Below the pieces are notes generated by a model. The model was not told the origin of the DNA, ran no database searches, and saw nothing but the letters and a program-made list of their open reading frames with translations. Source: JAGOTP01 sp964359565 (lineage in GTDB: Bacteria > Patescibacteriota > Patescibacteriia > 2-12-FULL-60-25). From it: DNA of 7,096 nt. Each line of letters starts with the position of its first letter. The stretch's first letter is position 1. Of the stretch, positions 1 to 4,736 are shown in pieces. A program made the translations under genes and the position numbers. The DNA is taken from contig CAYHTN010000064.1 in assembly GCA_964359565.1 (NCBI GenBank), forward strand, positions 1 to 7,096, read 5' to 3'.

Positions 1-91
1 GGGAGGTTGGCGGACGATGGTGAGGGGAGAGGCGGTCGCCGGGAGGTGGTGACCGTGCGCGTCGTCGGGAGCGGGGCACATCGCCTGCGAC

Positions 92-787
92 ATGGTGCTC
101 GACCACGAGCAGCTCCTGCTCGTGAGCGGCCTCTCGCTCATCGGGGCGCTCTGCCTCTTCGTCGGCTACGCCTTCAACCTCCCGAGGTTCGGCATCTGGT
201 CGGCGATCGTGCTCGGCACCATCTTCCTCCTCCGCGCGCTCTACGGCTTCTTCTACGGGAGCTACTGGCGCACGGTCGAGGGGATGAGCGTCACCCACGG
301 CGGCGCCTTCACGAGCAGCATCGTCGCGAACGTCATCGCGGCGATCGTGATCGGCGGGATCATCTACGTGCTCTTCTGGCTCATCACCAGGAACCGCGTG
401 GTGGCCCTCATCCCGGCGCTCCTCGTCGTCGCTCTCGCAGCTCCCTGGCTCGTGAGCAACGTGAAGAAGGTCGCCAACCCGACCCTCGCCACGCCGCGCG
501 AGCAGCAGGGTATGGGCGCGCTCGAGGACGCCGCCCAGAACACCATCGCGCGGGGCGGCCAGGCCCTCGCGAACGACACCAACCGTCGGACGAACGAGTG
601 GGTGAATCCCACCCCGCCGCCGGTCGCGATCCCCACCCCGCCGCCCGAGCCGCGCCGCCGCAGGCACGGCCACCGGCGCCTCGCCGCTGCCACGCCCGCG
701 TGCGTGCGCTACGCGGGTCCCGGCGTTTGCAACGGGATGTGCCAGTCCTATGTCTCTCAGAACCCGGGTCGCTGCGGCACGCAGTGA
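92..787 (+). CDS. Four-helix membrane protein with Pro-rich and Cys-rich C-terminal tail, family not recognised
   Basis: This 231-residue protein has four hydrophobic segments at about residues 8-28, 35-55, 74-98 and 102-122. A soluble tail follows, with two PTPPP repeats (173-177, 181-185), a basic run (188-197) and four cysteines (C204, C213, C217, C228) in the last 30 residues. The short positive loop near 99-102 suggests an extracytoplasmic tail, where the cysteines could form disulfides; this is inference. The ATG at 92 is the first start after an in-frame TGA at 50-52, and the purine-rich stretch near 68-76 is too distant to be a clear ribosome site. The first 30 codons all end in G or C, which strongly supports this frame over the overlapping Arg- and His-rich frames. 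Codon use differs sharply from every other gene in the window. I do not recognise the family and assign no function. Confidence 0.8.
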   Translation: MVLDHEQLLLVSGLSLIGALCLFVGYAFNLPRFGIWSAIVLGTIFLLRALYGFFYGSYWRTVEGMSVTHGGAFTSSIVANVIAAIVIGGIIYVLFWLITRNRVVALIPALLVVALAAPWLVSNVKKVANPTLATPREQQGMGALEDAAQNTIARGGQALANDTNRRTNEWVNPTPPPVAIPTPPPEPRRRRHGHRRLAAATPACVRYAGPGVCNGMCQSYVSQNPGRCGTQ

Positions 788-796
788 CCACTCCAG

Positions 797-830
797 GGCG
801 CCGCCTCTAGCCTCGCTAGACGGCAGCGCC
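797..830 (+). terminator. Hairpin 10 bases after the stop codon, probable terminator of the high-GC gene
   Basis: The arms 797-811 and 815-830 pair through a 3-base loop (812-814), with one bulged base (821) and one mismatch (802/825). The upper six pairs are perfect. No T-tract follows, so it could be a factor-dependent terminator or an mRNA end-stabilising hairpin rather than a classical intrinsic terminator. Confidence 0.5.
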
Positions 831-884
831 CACAACCTCTACCCGACCTCGAGACACGCACGCGATCCACGCGCAGCGAGTCTC

Positions 885-905
885 CAGGTCGATCTTTTTT
901 TATAC
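885..905. other. Abrupt composition boundary (possible contig chimera or transfer junction)
   Basis: Sequence up to about 893 is GC-rich. From about 894 it turns into a T-run and AT-rich sequence, and everything downstream keeps the lower GC content. The change falls between genes, after a complete gene and its hairpin. A GATC tetramer sits at 891-894, exactly at the change, but such tetramers are common. The sequence alone cannot separate an assembly or ligation chimera from horizontal transfer. Confidence 0.6.
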
Positions 906-1035
906 GAATAAATAGCCACTCTTTTCTTTTAAGCAACAGATCGTCGCTCAAGGATCCGTCCTCCCCTGCACCCCTCCTTTCCCACCTCCTTACGTCGGCG
1001 GGCAGGAGGGGAATATCGTTCACATATTCAGATCT

Positions 1036-1077
1036 GTTTTACCTGGATCCCCGCCTTCGCGGGGATGACGTAAAAAC
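1036..1077. repeat. REP-like palindromic element of the common 'VIPAKAGIQ' repeat type
   Basis: An 8-bp stem (1047-1054 with 1059-1066) closes a CTTC tetraloop. A second stem outside it pairs 1037-1042 with 1070-1075. Read on the minus strand, the core translates to VIPAKAGIQ, a well-known signature of spurious ORFs made by a dispersed palindromic repeat found in many bacteria. The outer A/T tracts could let it act as a weak terminator in either direction, but no gene ends next to it. Confidence 0.75.
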
Positions 1078-1107
1078 AAAAATGGATACGGACGATTTTC
1101 TCCTCAC

Positions 1108-1133
1108 GACACGTCGTTCGCGAACGACGTGTC
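1108..1133. repeat. Perfect 26-bp palindrome
   Basis: Bases 1108-1120 are exactly complementary to 1121-1133 with no loop, and the match ends at both edges. A 6-bp stem with a 3-base loop follows directly (1137-1142 with 1146-1151). The palindrome could be a cruciform or dimeric-protein site, or part of the surrounding repeat element. It lies about 100 bases before the glycosyltransferase gene. Confidence 0.8.
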
Positions 1134-1216
1134 ACGCCGAGCAACGCTCGGAGGGGAGGGGTGCAGGGGAGGACGGGTCCCTGAGCGAATGTTTGTATTA
1201 GCGAACCCCTCTCTTC

Positions 1217-1225
1217 TGCTATCCT
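1217..1225 (+). promoter_or_regulatory. Possible extended -10 promoter giving a leaderless transcript
   Basis: TG-C-TATCCT at 1217-1225 resembles an extended -10 element. The expected transcription start would fall at or next to the ATG at 1233, and no Shine-Dalgarno motif precedes that ATG, so the pattern fits a leaderless mRNA. No -35 box is seen at normal spacing; TTGTAT at 1193-1198 is about 21 bases away. Confidence 0.3.
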
Positions 1226-1232
1226 ATCCTCC

Positions 1233-2834
1233 ATGTCCCGCTTGCAACGCTTCTTCGAATATTTGATAGTCTATCTTCTCGGCTTCGGCTGGTTTGCCTT
1301 GTTTCAACCGTGGGGAGCGTTTAACGATCCAGATGGATTCACCCATGGAAAGATTGCGTCTCTCATCATGCAGCGTGGATTTTTGCAGGATTTTCCTTGG
1401 CTTGATCTCACCATTTTGCATACGTATTTTGTCGACCAACATTTAGGACTTCATCTCTTGCAGATTCCGTTTATCAAACTGTTTGGGATGCTTCCGGGGG
1501 CGCAATTATCGGCGGTTACGTTTGCGGGGCTGGTTGTATTGGTTTTTTATCTCTGCGCGCGTTGGGTGGGTTCACAAAAGCCGTGGCTTTGGACGCTTCT
1601 CCTTATCACGGCAACACCATTTGTCGTTCGTATGTCGCTTGCGAAGTCATCGCCGCTTGCCGTGAGTTGTTTCTTGGTTGGTTTAAGCGCGCTCGTATGT
1701 CTAAAAAAACGTCCTGCTTTTTTTGCGGGGCTGTTCTTTAGTCTCATGCATGGGGGATGGTTACTTTTGTTGGTCTCAGAAGGCTTGGTCGCCGGCGCAA
1801 TGCTTAGCTGGCAAGGCCTCCGTCGTCTCGTGGGACGCGTACAATCGGTCGCGCATCTTCCCGAGAGTCTGTGGCGAAAGACGCTCGTGATTCTCGCCAC
1901 GACCACGGTTGGTTGTGCGGGCGGAATTCTCCTCCATCCAAACGCAAAAAATCTCTTTCGTTTTTTATGGGTGCAAGTGGTTGTCATCGGAGTGCAGACG
2001 CCGTTTGATCGTGTGCGCTTAGGGGAGGAGTTGCGTTCTATCACCCTTGGACAACTGCTAGGTTCGATCCCGCTGTTTATCTTGCTTGCCGGGCTCGTCT
2101 TGATGGCATTTCGCAGACGAGCAACGGATGCGGCGACTGAAGTCCCAAAAACGACGCCGCCAAAACCGCTTGGGCCTAAAATCTTCCTTCCGCTCGTCAC
2201 TATCTTTCTCGGTCTTCTGACTCTAAAGAGCAAACGGTATGGAGAATATTTTATTCCAACCCTGGCGCTCACCGGCGCCGTGTTCGAAGCCGAACTTGGT
2301 TTGCATTGGATCAATCTCCGCACGGCTTGGCAAACAGTGGGAAGACGGACGCGTGTATCGATCATCGTGGTCGCCGCTCTTCTTCTCTTTTCTGCCGGGG
2401 TGGATCTCAAGGATACGTATTTGAGTCTCCATGAACACAATATCCCTTTTACATACGTTGAAGAGCCGATGAAGGCGCTTACGGCGGTGGCAACCCCAGG
2501 GGAGCGCGTCTTTCATCCGCAATGGGATTTATTTCCACCTCTGTTTGTGGCCAATGATCAGTTGCGTTACATCTCTGGCATGGATCCGACCTACTTATTC
2601 GTGGCAAGTACGACACGCTCAGACATCTATGCCGATTTTGTCTTCGATCAAGCCACCGGCACCGATGTCTATGCGTTTGCCCACGAGAATCTAGGTGCGA
2701 ATTATATTATTTTTGAACGAGAGCGCAATGCACAGCTCGAAGATCGATTGAAAATCGATGAGCGCTTTACACGTTTGTATCAAGACGCTACGTTCGCTGT
2801 CTACGTCGTGAAGAAAAGAGGAGAAAAGACATAA
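1233..2834 (+). CDS. GT-C superfamily membrane glycosyltransferase (predicted)
   Basis: This 533-residue protein has about 10-12 hydrophobic segments over residues 10-390 and a soluble C-terminal domain (about 393-533). After the first helix the external loop carries an acidic NDPDG motif (D32, D34) followed by H38. A second loop carries FVDQH (D68, H70) before LLQIPF. This arrangement, with two acidic loop motifs and a later K-S-K-R-Y-G-E-Y-F-I-P stretch (332-342), is typical of GT-C enzymes that use polyprenyl-phosphate sugars at the membrane. The C-terminal part has FHPQWDLFPPL (427-437) and SGMDPTYLF (448-456), seen in related large membrane proteins of the group. The donor and acceptor sugars cannot be read from the sequence. 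It probably works in surface glycan or glycoprotein assembly. The ATG at 1233 has no Shine-Dalgarno site. A subfamily assignment (GT39-, GT83- or STT3-like) is not possible by eye. Confidence 0.75.
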   Translation: MSRLQRFFEYLIVYLLGFGWFALFQPWGAFNDPDGFTHGKIASLIMQRGFLQDFPWLDLTILHTYFVDQHLGLHLLQIPFIKLFGMLPGAQLSAVTFAGLVVLVFYLCARWVGSQKPWLWTLLLITATPFVVRMSLAKSSPLAVSCFLVGLSALVCLKKRPAFFAGLFFSLMHGGWLLLLVSEGLVAGAMLSWQGLRRLVGRVQSVAHLPESLWRKTLVILATTTVGCAGGILLHPNAKNLFRFLWVQVVVIGVQTPFDRVRLGEELRSITLGQLLGSIPLFILLAGLVLMAFRRRATDAATEVPKTTPPKPLGPKIFLPLVTIFLGLLTLKSKRYGEYFIPTLALTGAVFEAELGLHWINLRTAWQTVGRRTRVSIIVVAALLLFSAGVDLKDTYLSLHEHNIPFTYVEEPMKALTAVATPGERVFHPQWDLFPPLFVANDQLRYISGMDPTYLFVASTTRSDIYADFVFDQATGTDVYAFAHENLGANYIIFERERNAQLEDRLKIDERFTRLYQDATFAVYVVKKRGEKT

Positions 2835-2862
2835 CACAAAAAGTTATCCACTGGGATGGGTG

Positions 2863-2891
2863 TTGACGGATCGCTCGCATCTACGCACAAT
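2863..2891 (+). promoter_or_regulatory. Sigma-70-like promoter candidate upstream of a hairpin-rich stretch
   Basis: TTGACG at 2863-2868 is followed after exactly 17 bases by CACAAT at 2886-2891. This is 5/6 to the -35 consensus, 4/6 to the -10 consensus, at ideal spacing. Transcription would start near 2898. No plus-strand protein gene lies downstream before the convergent minus-strand operon, which is why a non-coding transcript is considered. The site lies about 30 bases after the glycosyltransferase stop codon. Confidence 0.4.
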
Positions 2892-2897
2892 CACTTT

Positions 2898-3069
2898 CGT
2901 GAAGACGCGAGAAATCCTTGAAAAAGCAGGATCTCGCGCCTACGTTTGAGCGCATTGCCCCCTCGGCTCGTGTGACCAGGATGATTTCGATCGTCATGAT
3001 CGCACGAGTCGACGGAGCAGCCGTCGAGTCTCTTGGTCGCTTCTATGCTTGGCGATCAAGAGACTTTTC
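2898..3069 (+). ncRNA. Candidate structured small RNA, family not recognised
   Basis: Between the promoter-like site and a hairpin with a T-run lie four consecutive stem-loops. The first pairs 2906-2911 and 2914-2918 with 2928-2938, with an AA bulge at 2912-2913. The second pairs 2967-2975 with 3000-3008, with an inner 4-bp stem. The third pairs 3009-3015 with 3021-3027. The fourth pairs 3028-3040 with 3052-3064. The last three abut with no spacer. I see no match to tmRNA, RNase P, SRP or 6S landmarks. A 30-codon ORF (2981-3073) and a 29-codon GTG ORF (2860-2949) overlap the region and could instead mean decayed coding sequence. It may also simply be a cluster of palindromic repeats between convergent genes. 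Confidence 0.3.
3028..3068 (+). terminator. Hairpin plus short T-run, probable intrinsic terminator
   Basis: A 13-bp stem (3028-3040 with 3052-3064) has one G-T wobble and an 11-base loop, and TTTT follows at 3065-3068. The T-run is short. It would end the small-RNA candidate or read-through from the glycosyltransferase gene before the converging minus-strand operon. Confidence 0.5.
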
Positions 3070-3078
3070 GTAAAACGG

Positions 3079-3202
3079 TAAAACACGTTTATTTGGCGCA
3101 TCGCTTTGTCACGACTTCCGCTTTCTCCTCACCGTACCTTCCGGTACGCTTCGTCGAAATGCTCAGTCGTTTCGCGCGCTGCATCCAAATAAACGTGTTT
3201 TA
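3079..3202. repeat. Perfect 18-bp inverted repeat spanning 124 bases, overlaps the stop codon of the minus-strand operon
   Basis: Bases 3079-3096 are exactly complementary to 3185-3202. The 88-base interior holds a 6-bp stem with a TTCC loop (3133-3148). The right arm includes the TAA stop (3200-3202 on the minus strand) of the ferritin-like gene. The structure probably helps end transcription for the converging genes. The long interior is unusual for a terminator and may be an inserted repeat. Confidence 0.7.
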
Positions 3203-3685
3203 CGATTCAGGATTTTGAAGTTTTATCATCTTTTGAATGTGTTCTTCTTCGTCTTCGCGGAAGACTAATAGGGCTTCGGTGAAGGGGAGGTGTTGTTGTT
3301 CGTCTTTTAAGACTTCGTGGATCAGTTTTCGCATGGAGGGTTCCTCGATCCATTCGAGAGCTTGGGTGTAATCGGCAATAGCGAGACGTTCGATCCAGCA
3401 TTCGAAGCGAAGGATAGGGCCTTGGCCAAAAAGATGGAGTATTTCAGCGATGAGGCAGGCGCAAAAGGTAGAGATGTGGAATGTCGGCAACGGTAGGCCG
3501 TAGATGGTCGTATAGTAATGCTCAAAAATTTGGCGATGATGTGCTTCGACGGTCACAAAACGTTCAAAGAGAGGTCGTGCTTCGACACTGATCGCATGGA
3601 CGTGTTGTCGATAGAGCGCCTCTGCGATCGTTTCGAGTCGCAAAAATTTTACAACCAGATGGCGCAAGCGATCCGCATCATTCAT
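3200..3685 (-). CDS. Ferritin-like diiron protein (rubrerythrin/COQ7-type four-helix bundle)
   Basis: This 161-residue protein is almost entirely helical and carries the diiron ligand pattern of the ferritin-like superfamily. It has a glutamate in the first helix (E18, with E22 next), ExxH as E47-A-H-H50, glutamates in the third helix (E95, E99), and ExxH as E129-Q-Q-H132. The spacings of about 29, 52 and 30 residues resemble COQ7-type hydroxylases and rubrerythrins. There is no rubredoxin-like Cys4 domain, so it is not a full rubrerythrin. Likely roles are an iron-dependent oxidase, hydroxylase or peroxide scavenger; the substrate is unknown. No ubiquinone pathway gene is visible nearby to support a COQ7 role. 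The start ATG overlaps the stop of the upstream gene as ATGA, implying translational coupling. Confidence 0.75.
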   Translation of the reverse strand: MNDADRLRHLVVKFLRLETIAEALYRQHVHAISVEARPLFERFVTVEAHHRQIFEHYYTTIYGLPLPTFHISTFCACLIAEILHLFGQGPILRFECWIERLAIADYTQALEWIEEPSMRKLIHEVLKDEQQHLPFTEALLVFREDEEEHIQKMIKLQNPES

Positions 3686-3930
3686 ACCGACGGAGTATTA
3701 CTCGGATCAGCGGCATCTTCACGTAAAATATCTTCTAAAGTCGGTTCGTTCCAGAGGTTCATCGCTCGAAGCGTTTTGTCGGTACGATTTTCGGCCTCAT
3801 CAATATCCATCATCTCTTCTAGAATCAAATGGTTGATAAGAAGTGCCCGGCATTCAGGCTTTGGTTTTAGTGCCCCCGTCTCGGCATAGCAATGCTTCTT
3901 CACGAGCGATTCTTCAAGTAACGGCGTCAT
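3682..3930 (-). CDS. Small acidic hypothetical protein, first gene of the ferritin-like operon
   Basis: This is an 82-residue protein of unknown family. It has no membrane segment and only two cysteines (C14, C27). The middle is helical and acidic (LILEEMMDIDEAENR, about 36-50), followed by TLEDILRED and a low-complexity tail. It has the best ribosome site in the window, AAGGAG five bases before the ATG. Its TGA overlaps the ATG of the ferritin-like gene by four bases, so the two are almost certainly co-transcribed and coupled. The context suggests a small partner or regulator of the diiron protein, but this is inference from position only. Confidence 0.7.
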   Translation of the reverse strand: MTPLLEESLVKKHCYAETGALKPKPECRALLINHLILEEMMDIDEAENRTDKTLRAMNLWNEPTLEDILREDAADPSNTPSV

Positions 3931-3935
3931 AGATG

Positions 3936-3941
3936 CTCCTT
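3936..3941 (-). promoter_or_regulatory. Strong Shine-Dalgarno site (AAGGAG) fixing the operon start
   Basis: On the minus strand AAGGAG is followed by five bases and then the ATG at 3930. It stands out because other genes here (1233, 6111) have no such motif. Confidence 0.8.
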
Positions 3942-4020
3942 ATAGTAGTAGCTCTCCTGTCTTTTGGCGAGCGTAGCGAAGCACCCTCTTTTCTTTCTCT
4001 TCTCCGCTTGCCCCTGCACC

Positions 4021-4121
4021 GGCGGCTATGCGGTCGCATGGTCCCTCTCTTTTCGTGCCATGAAGAAGGTCGAAGACCACCTCGACCACACGAAAGGAGA
4101 GGCTAGGAGAGGTTCCCCTCC
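4021..4121. repeat. Left inverted-repeat arm of the DUF559 cassette, contains a hairpin
   Basis: The inner 29 bases (4093-4121) are the perfect reverse complement of 4598-4626. The outer 17 bases (4021-4037) match 4680-4696 at 16 positions. The middle matches with gaps and substitutions. Weaker purine-rich similarity continues outward to about 3993. The arm folds on itself: 4044-4057 pairs with 4089-4102 (14 pairs including one wobble), and 4068-4073 pairs with 4082-4087 inside it. ORFs that cross the arm yield the peptide GEARRGSPP, which also appears from the other arm, so they are repeat-derived. Confidence 0.8.
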
Positions 4122-4187
4122 GTGGCAGCCCTCCCTTCCCCCTCTTTTCCTCTTTACACGCTCTCCGATTCATGGAACGGGGTAGAT

Positions 4188-4616
4188 ATGTCTCTTCGAA
4201 ATAGTCGATCCATGCTTCCCATCCGTCGCAAGCTCCGTCGACGCTCTACAGGTGCAGAAAATATTTTTTGGCGAAGCTTCCGTGCTTCTTTTCTCGATAT
4301 CCGTTTACGACGACAATTCAGCGTTGGAAGATTCGTCGCGGATTTTTGTATTTCATCCTATCGAGTCATTATAGAAATAGATGGAGTCACGCATTCAACT
4401 CCCGCAGAACGCGCCTATGATGCAAAAAGACAGGGATGGTTAGAACAACAGGGTTATACCGTCATTCGTTTTACGAATGCAGAGGTCTATCGCAATATAC
4501 AGGGTGTACTGATACGACTTGAGGAAACGCTGAAGGGGATACCAAGGAAAGAGCATTGGACAGAGAGTGCGATAAGAGCGAAAGGGGAGCGCTCAGGGGA
4601 GGGGAACCTCTCCTAG
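4188..4616 (+). CDS. DUF559 domain protein, Vsr-like PD-(D/E)XK endonuclease
   Basis: This 142-residue protein matches the DUF559 pattern along its length: a basic N-terminus, G-A-E24-N-I-F-W, R-L-R-R-Q-F (39-44), G-R-F-V-A-D52-F, V-I-I-E63-I-D65-G, H69, a Y-D-A-K-R helix (77-81), then Q-G-Y-T-V-I-R-F-T-N-A-E-V (88-100) and N-I-Q-G-V-L. The acidic residues E24, D52, E63 and D65 fit an intact metal-dependent nuclease centre related to Vsr repair endonuclease. Biological substrates of this family are largely unknown. I chose the ATG at 4188, which has GGGG a few bases upstream. An in-frame GTG at 4122 would add 22 residues read from pyrimidine-rich sequence bordering the left arm. The last residues (SGEGNLS and nearby) are read from the right repeat arm, and the stop TAG lies inside it. 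Confidence 0.85.
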   Translation: MSLRNSRSMLPIRRKLRRRSTGAENIFWRSFRASFLDIRLRRQFSVGRFVADFCISSYRVIIEIDGVTHSTPAERAYDAKRQGWLEQQGYTVIRFTNAEVYRNIQGVLIRLEETLKGIPRKEHWTESAIRAKGERSGEGNLS

Positions 4617-4696
4617 CCTCTCCTTTATCGTGACGACGAGGTATCTTCGATCTTTTTTGCGATAAAAGAGAGGAACCGCGCAACCGCATAGCCGCC
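4598..4696. repeat. Right inverted-repeat arm of the DUF559 cassette, contains a hairpin
   Basis: It is the inverted counterpart of 4021-4121, with a perfect 29-base inner end (4598-4626) and 16/17 identity at the outer end (4680-4696). It forms its own hairpin: 4617-4630 pairs with 4660-4673 (13 of 14 pairs). It contains the nuclease stop codon. Purine-rich similarity to the left flank continues to about 4717, about 20 bases before the next gene's start. Confidence 0.8.
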
Positions 4697-4736
4697 TTCC
4701 TTCGGCAGGAGGAAGAGGGTAGGATGGCGATAACGT

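Larger units (their letters stand above)
945..1187. repeat. Inverted repeat pair (33-bp arms, 31/33 identical) enclosing palindromes, no gene inside
   Basis: The arm at 945-977 is the reverse complement of 1155-1187 with two mismatches. The 177 bases between the arms contain a REP-like hairpin (1036-1077), a perfect 26-bp palindrome (1108-1133), a 6-bp stem-loop (1137-1151) and an 8-bp stem (971-978 with 1004-1011). No convincing ORF is present: the open frames across the region read the repeats. The arms end in a CTGAGCG-type motif preceded by GGAG-rich sequence, which also occurs at the inner end of the arms flanking the nuclease gene downstream (4592-4626, read on the minus strand). Both loci may therefore belong to one repeat family. 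No target-site duplication is visible at the ends. Confidence 0.7.
4021..4696. mobile_element. Putative nuclease cassette: DUF559 gene between roughly 100-bp inverted, hairpin-forming arms
   Basis: A single nuclease gene is enclosed by inverted arms (4021-4121 and 4598-4696), set between the start of a minus-strand operon and the start of the O-antigen ligase-like gene. The layout resembles REP hairpins flanking a RAYT transposase, or a small transposon, but the enclosed protein belongs to the Vsr-like PD-(D/E)XK nucleases and no transposase is present. No target-site duplication is evident and the outer ends are fuzzy. Mobility is therefore inferred, not shown. The alternative is two copies of a dispersed repeat that happen to flank the gene. 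Confidence 0.4.

Noticed and set aside
2..52. Open stretch ending in TGA that could be the end of an upstream gene
   Set aside because: Only 16 codons are visible, with no recognisable motif, and other frames are equally possible.
7..810. Long open frame rich in Arg, His and Pro on the plus strand
   Set aside because: It overlaps the 92-787 gene in another frame. The composition is typical of an off-frame reading of high-GC coding sequence.
1028..1234. 68-codon minus-strand ORF ending in VIPAKAGIQ
   Set aside because: It is the known spurious translation of a REP-like repeat and lies wholly in the repeat region.
1547..2440. 297-codon minus-strand ORF
   Set aside because: It is antisense to the glycosyltransferase gene, Arg- and Thr-rich, with no domain logic.
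2844..2852. TTATCCACT, one base off a DnaA box
   Set aside because: It is a single site with no cluster, AT-rich unwinding stretch or dnaA/dnaN genes, so there is no support for an origin.
2967..3027. Possible SRP RNA fragment (ACCAGG and GGAGCAGCC)
   Set aside because: The conserved tetraloop and internal-loop order of SRP helix 8 is absent.
3518..3889. 123-codon plus-strand ORF antisense to the ferritin-like operon
   Set aside because: The opposing genes have family motifs, coupling and a ribosome site; this frame has none.
3940..4185. Two overlapping ORFs over the left arm, one on each strand
   Set aside because: They are translated from the inverted-repeat arm. The peptide GEARRGSPP recurs from the other arm, which shows repeat origin.
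945..4696. CRISPR array
   Set aside because: The repeats are inverted pairs with long palindromes, not evenly spaced direct repeats, and no cas gene is present.
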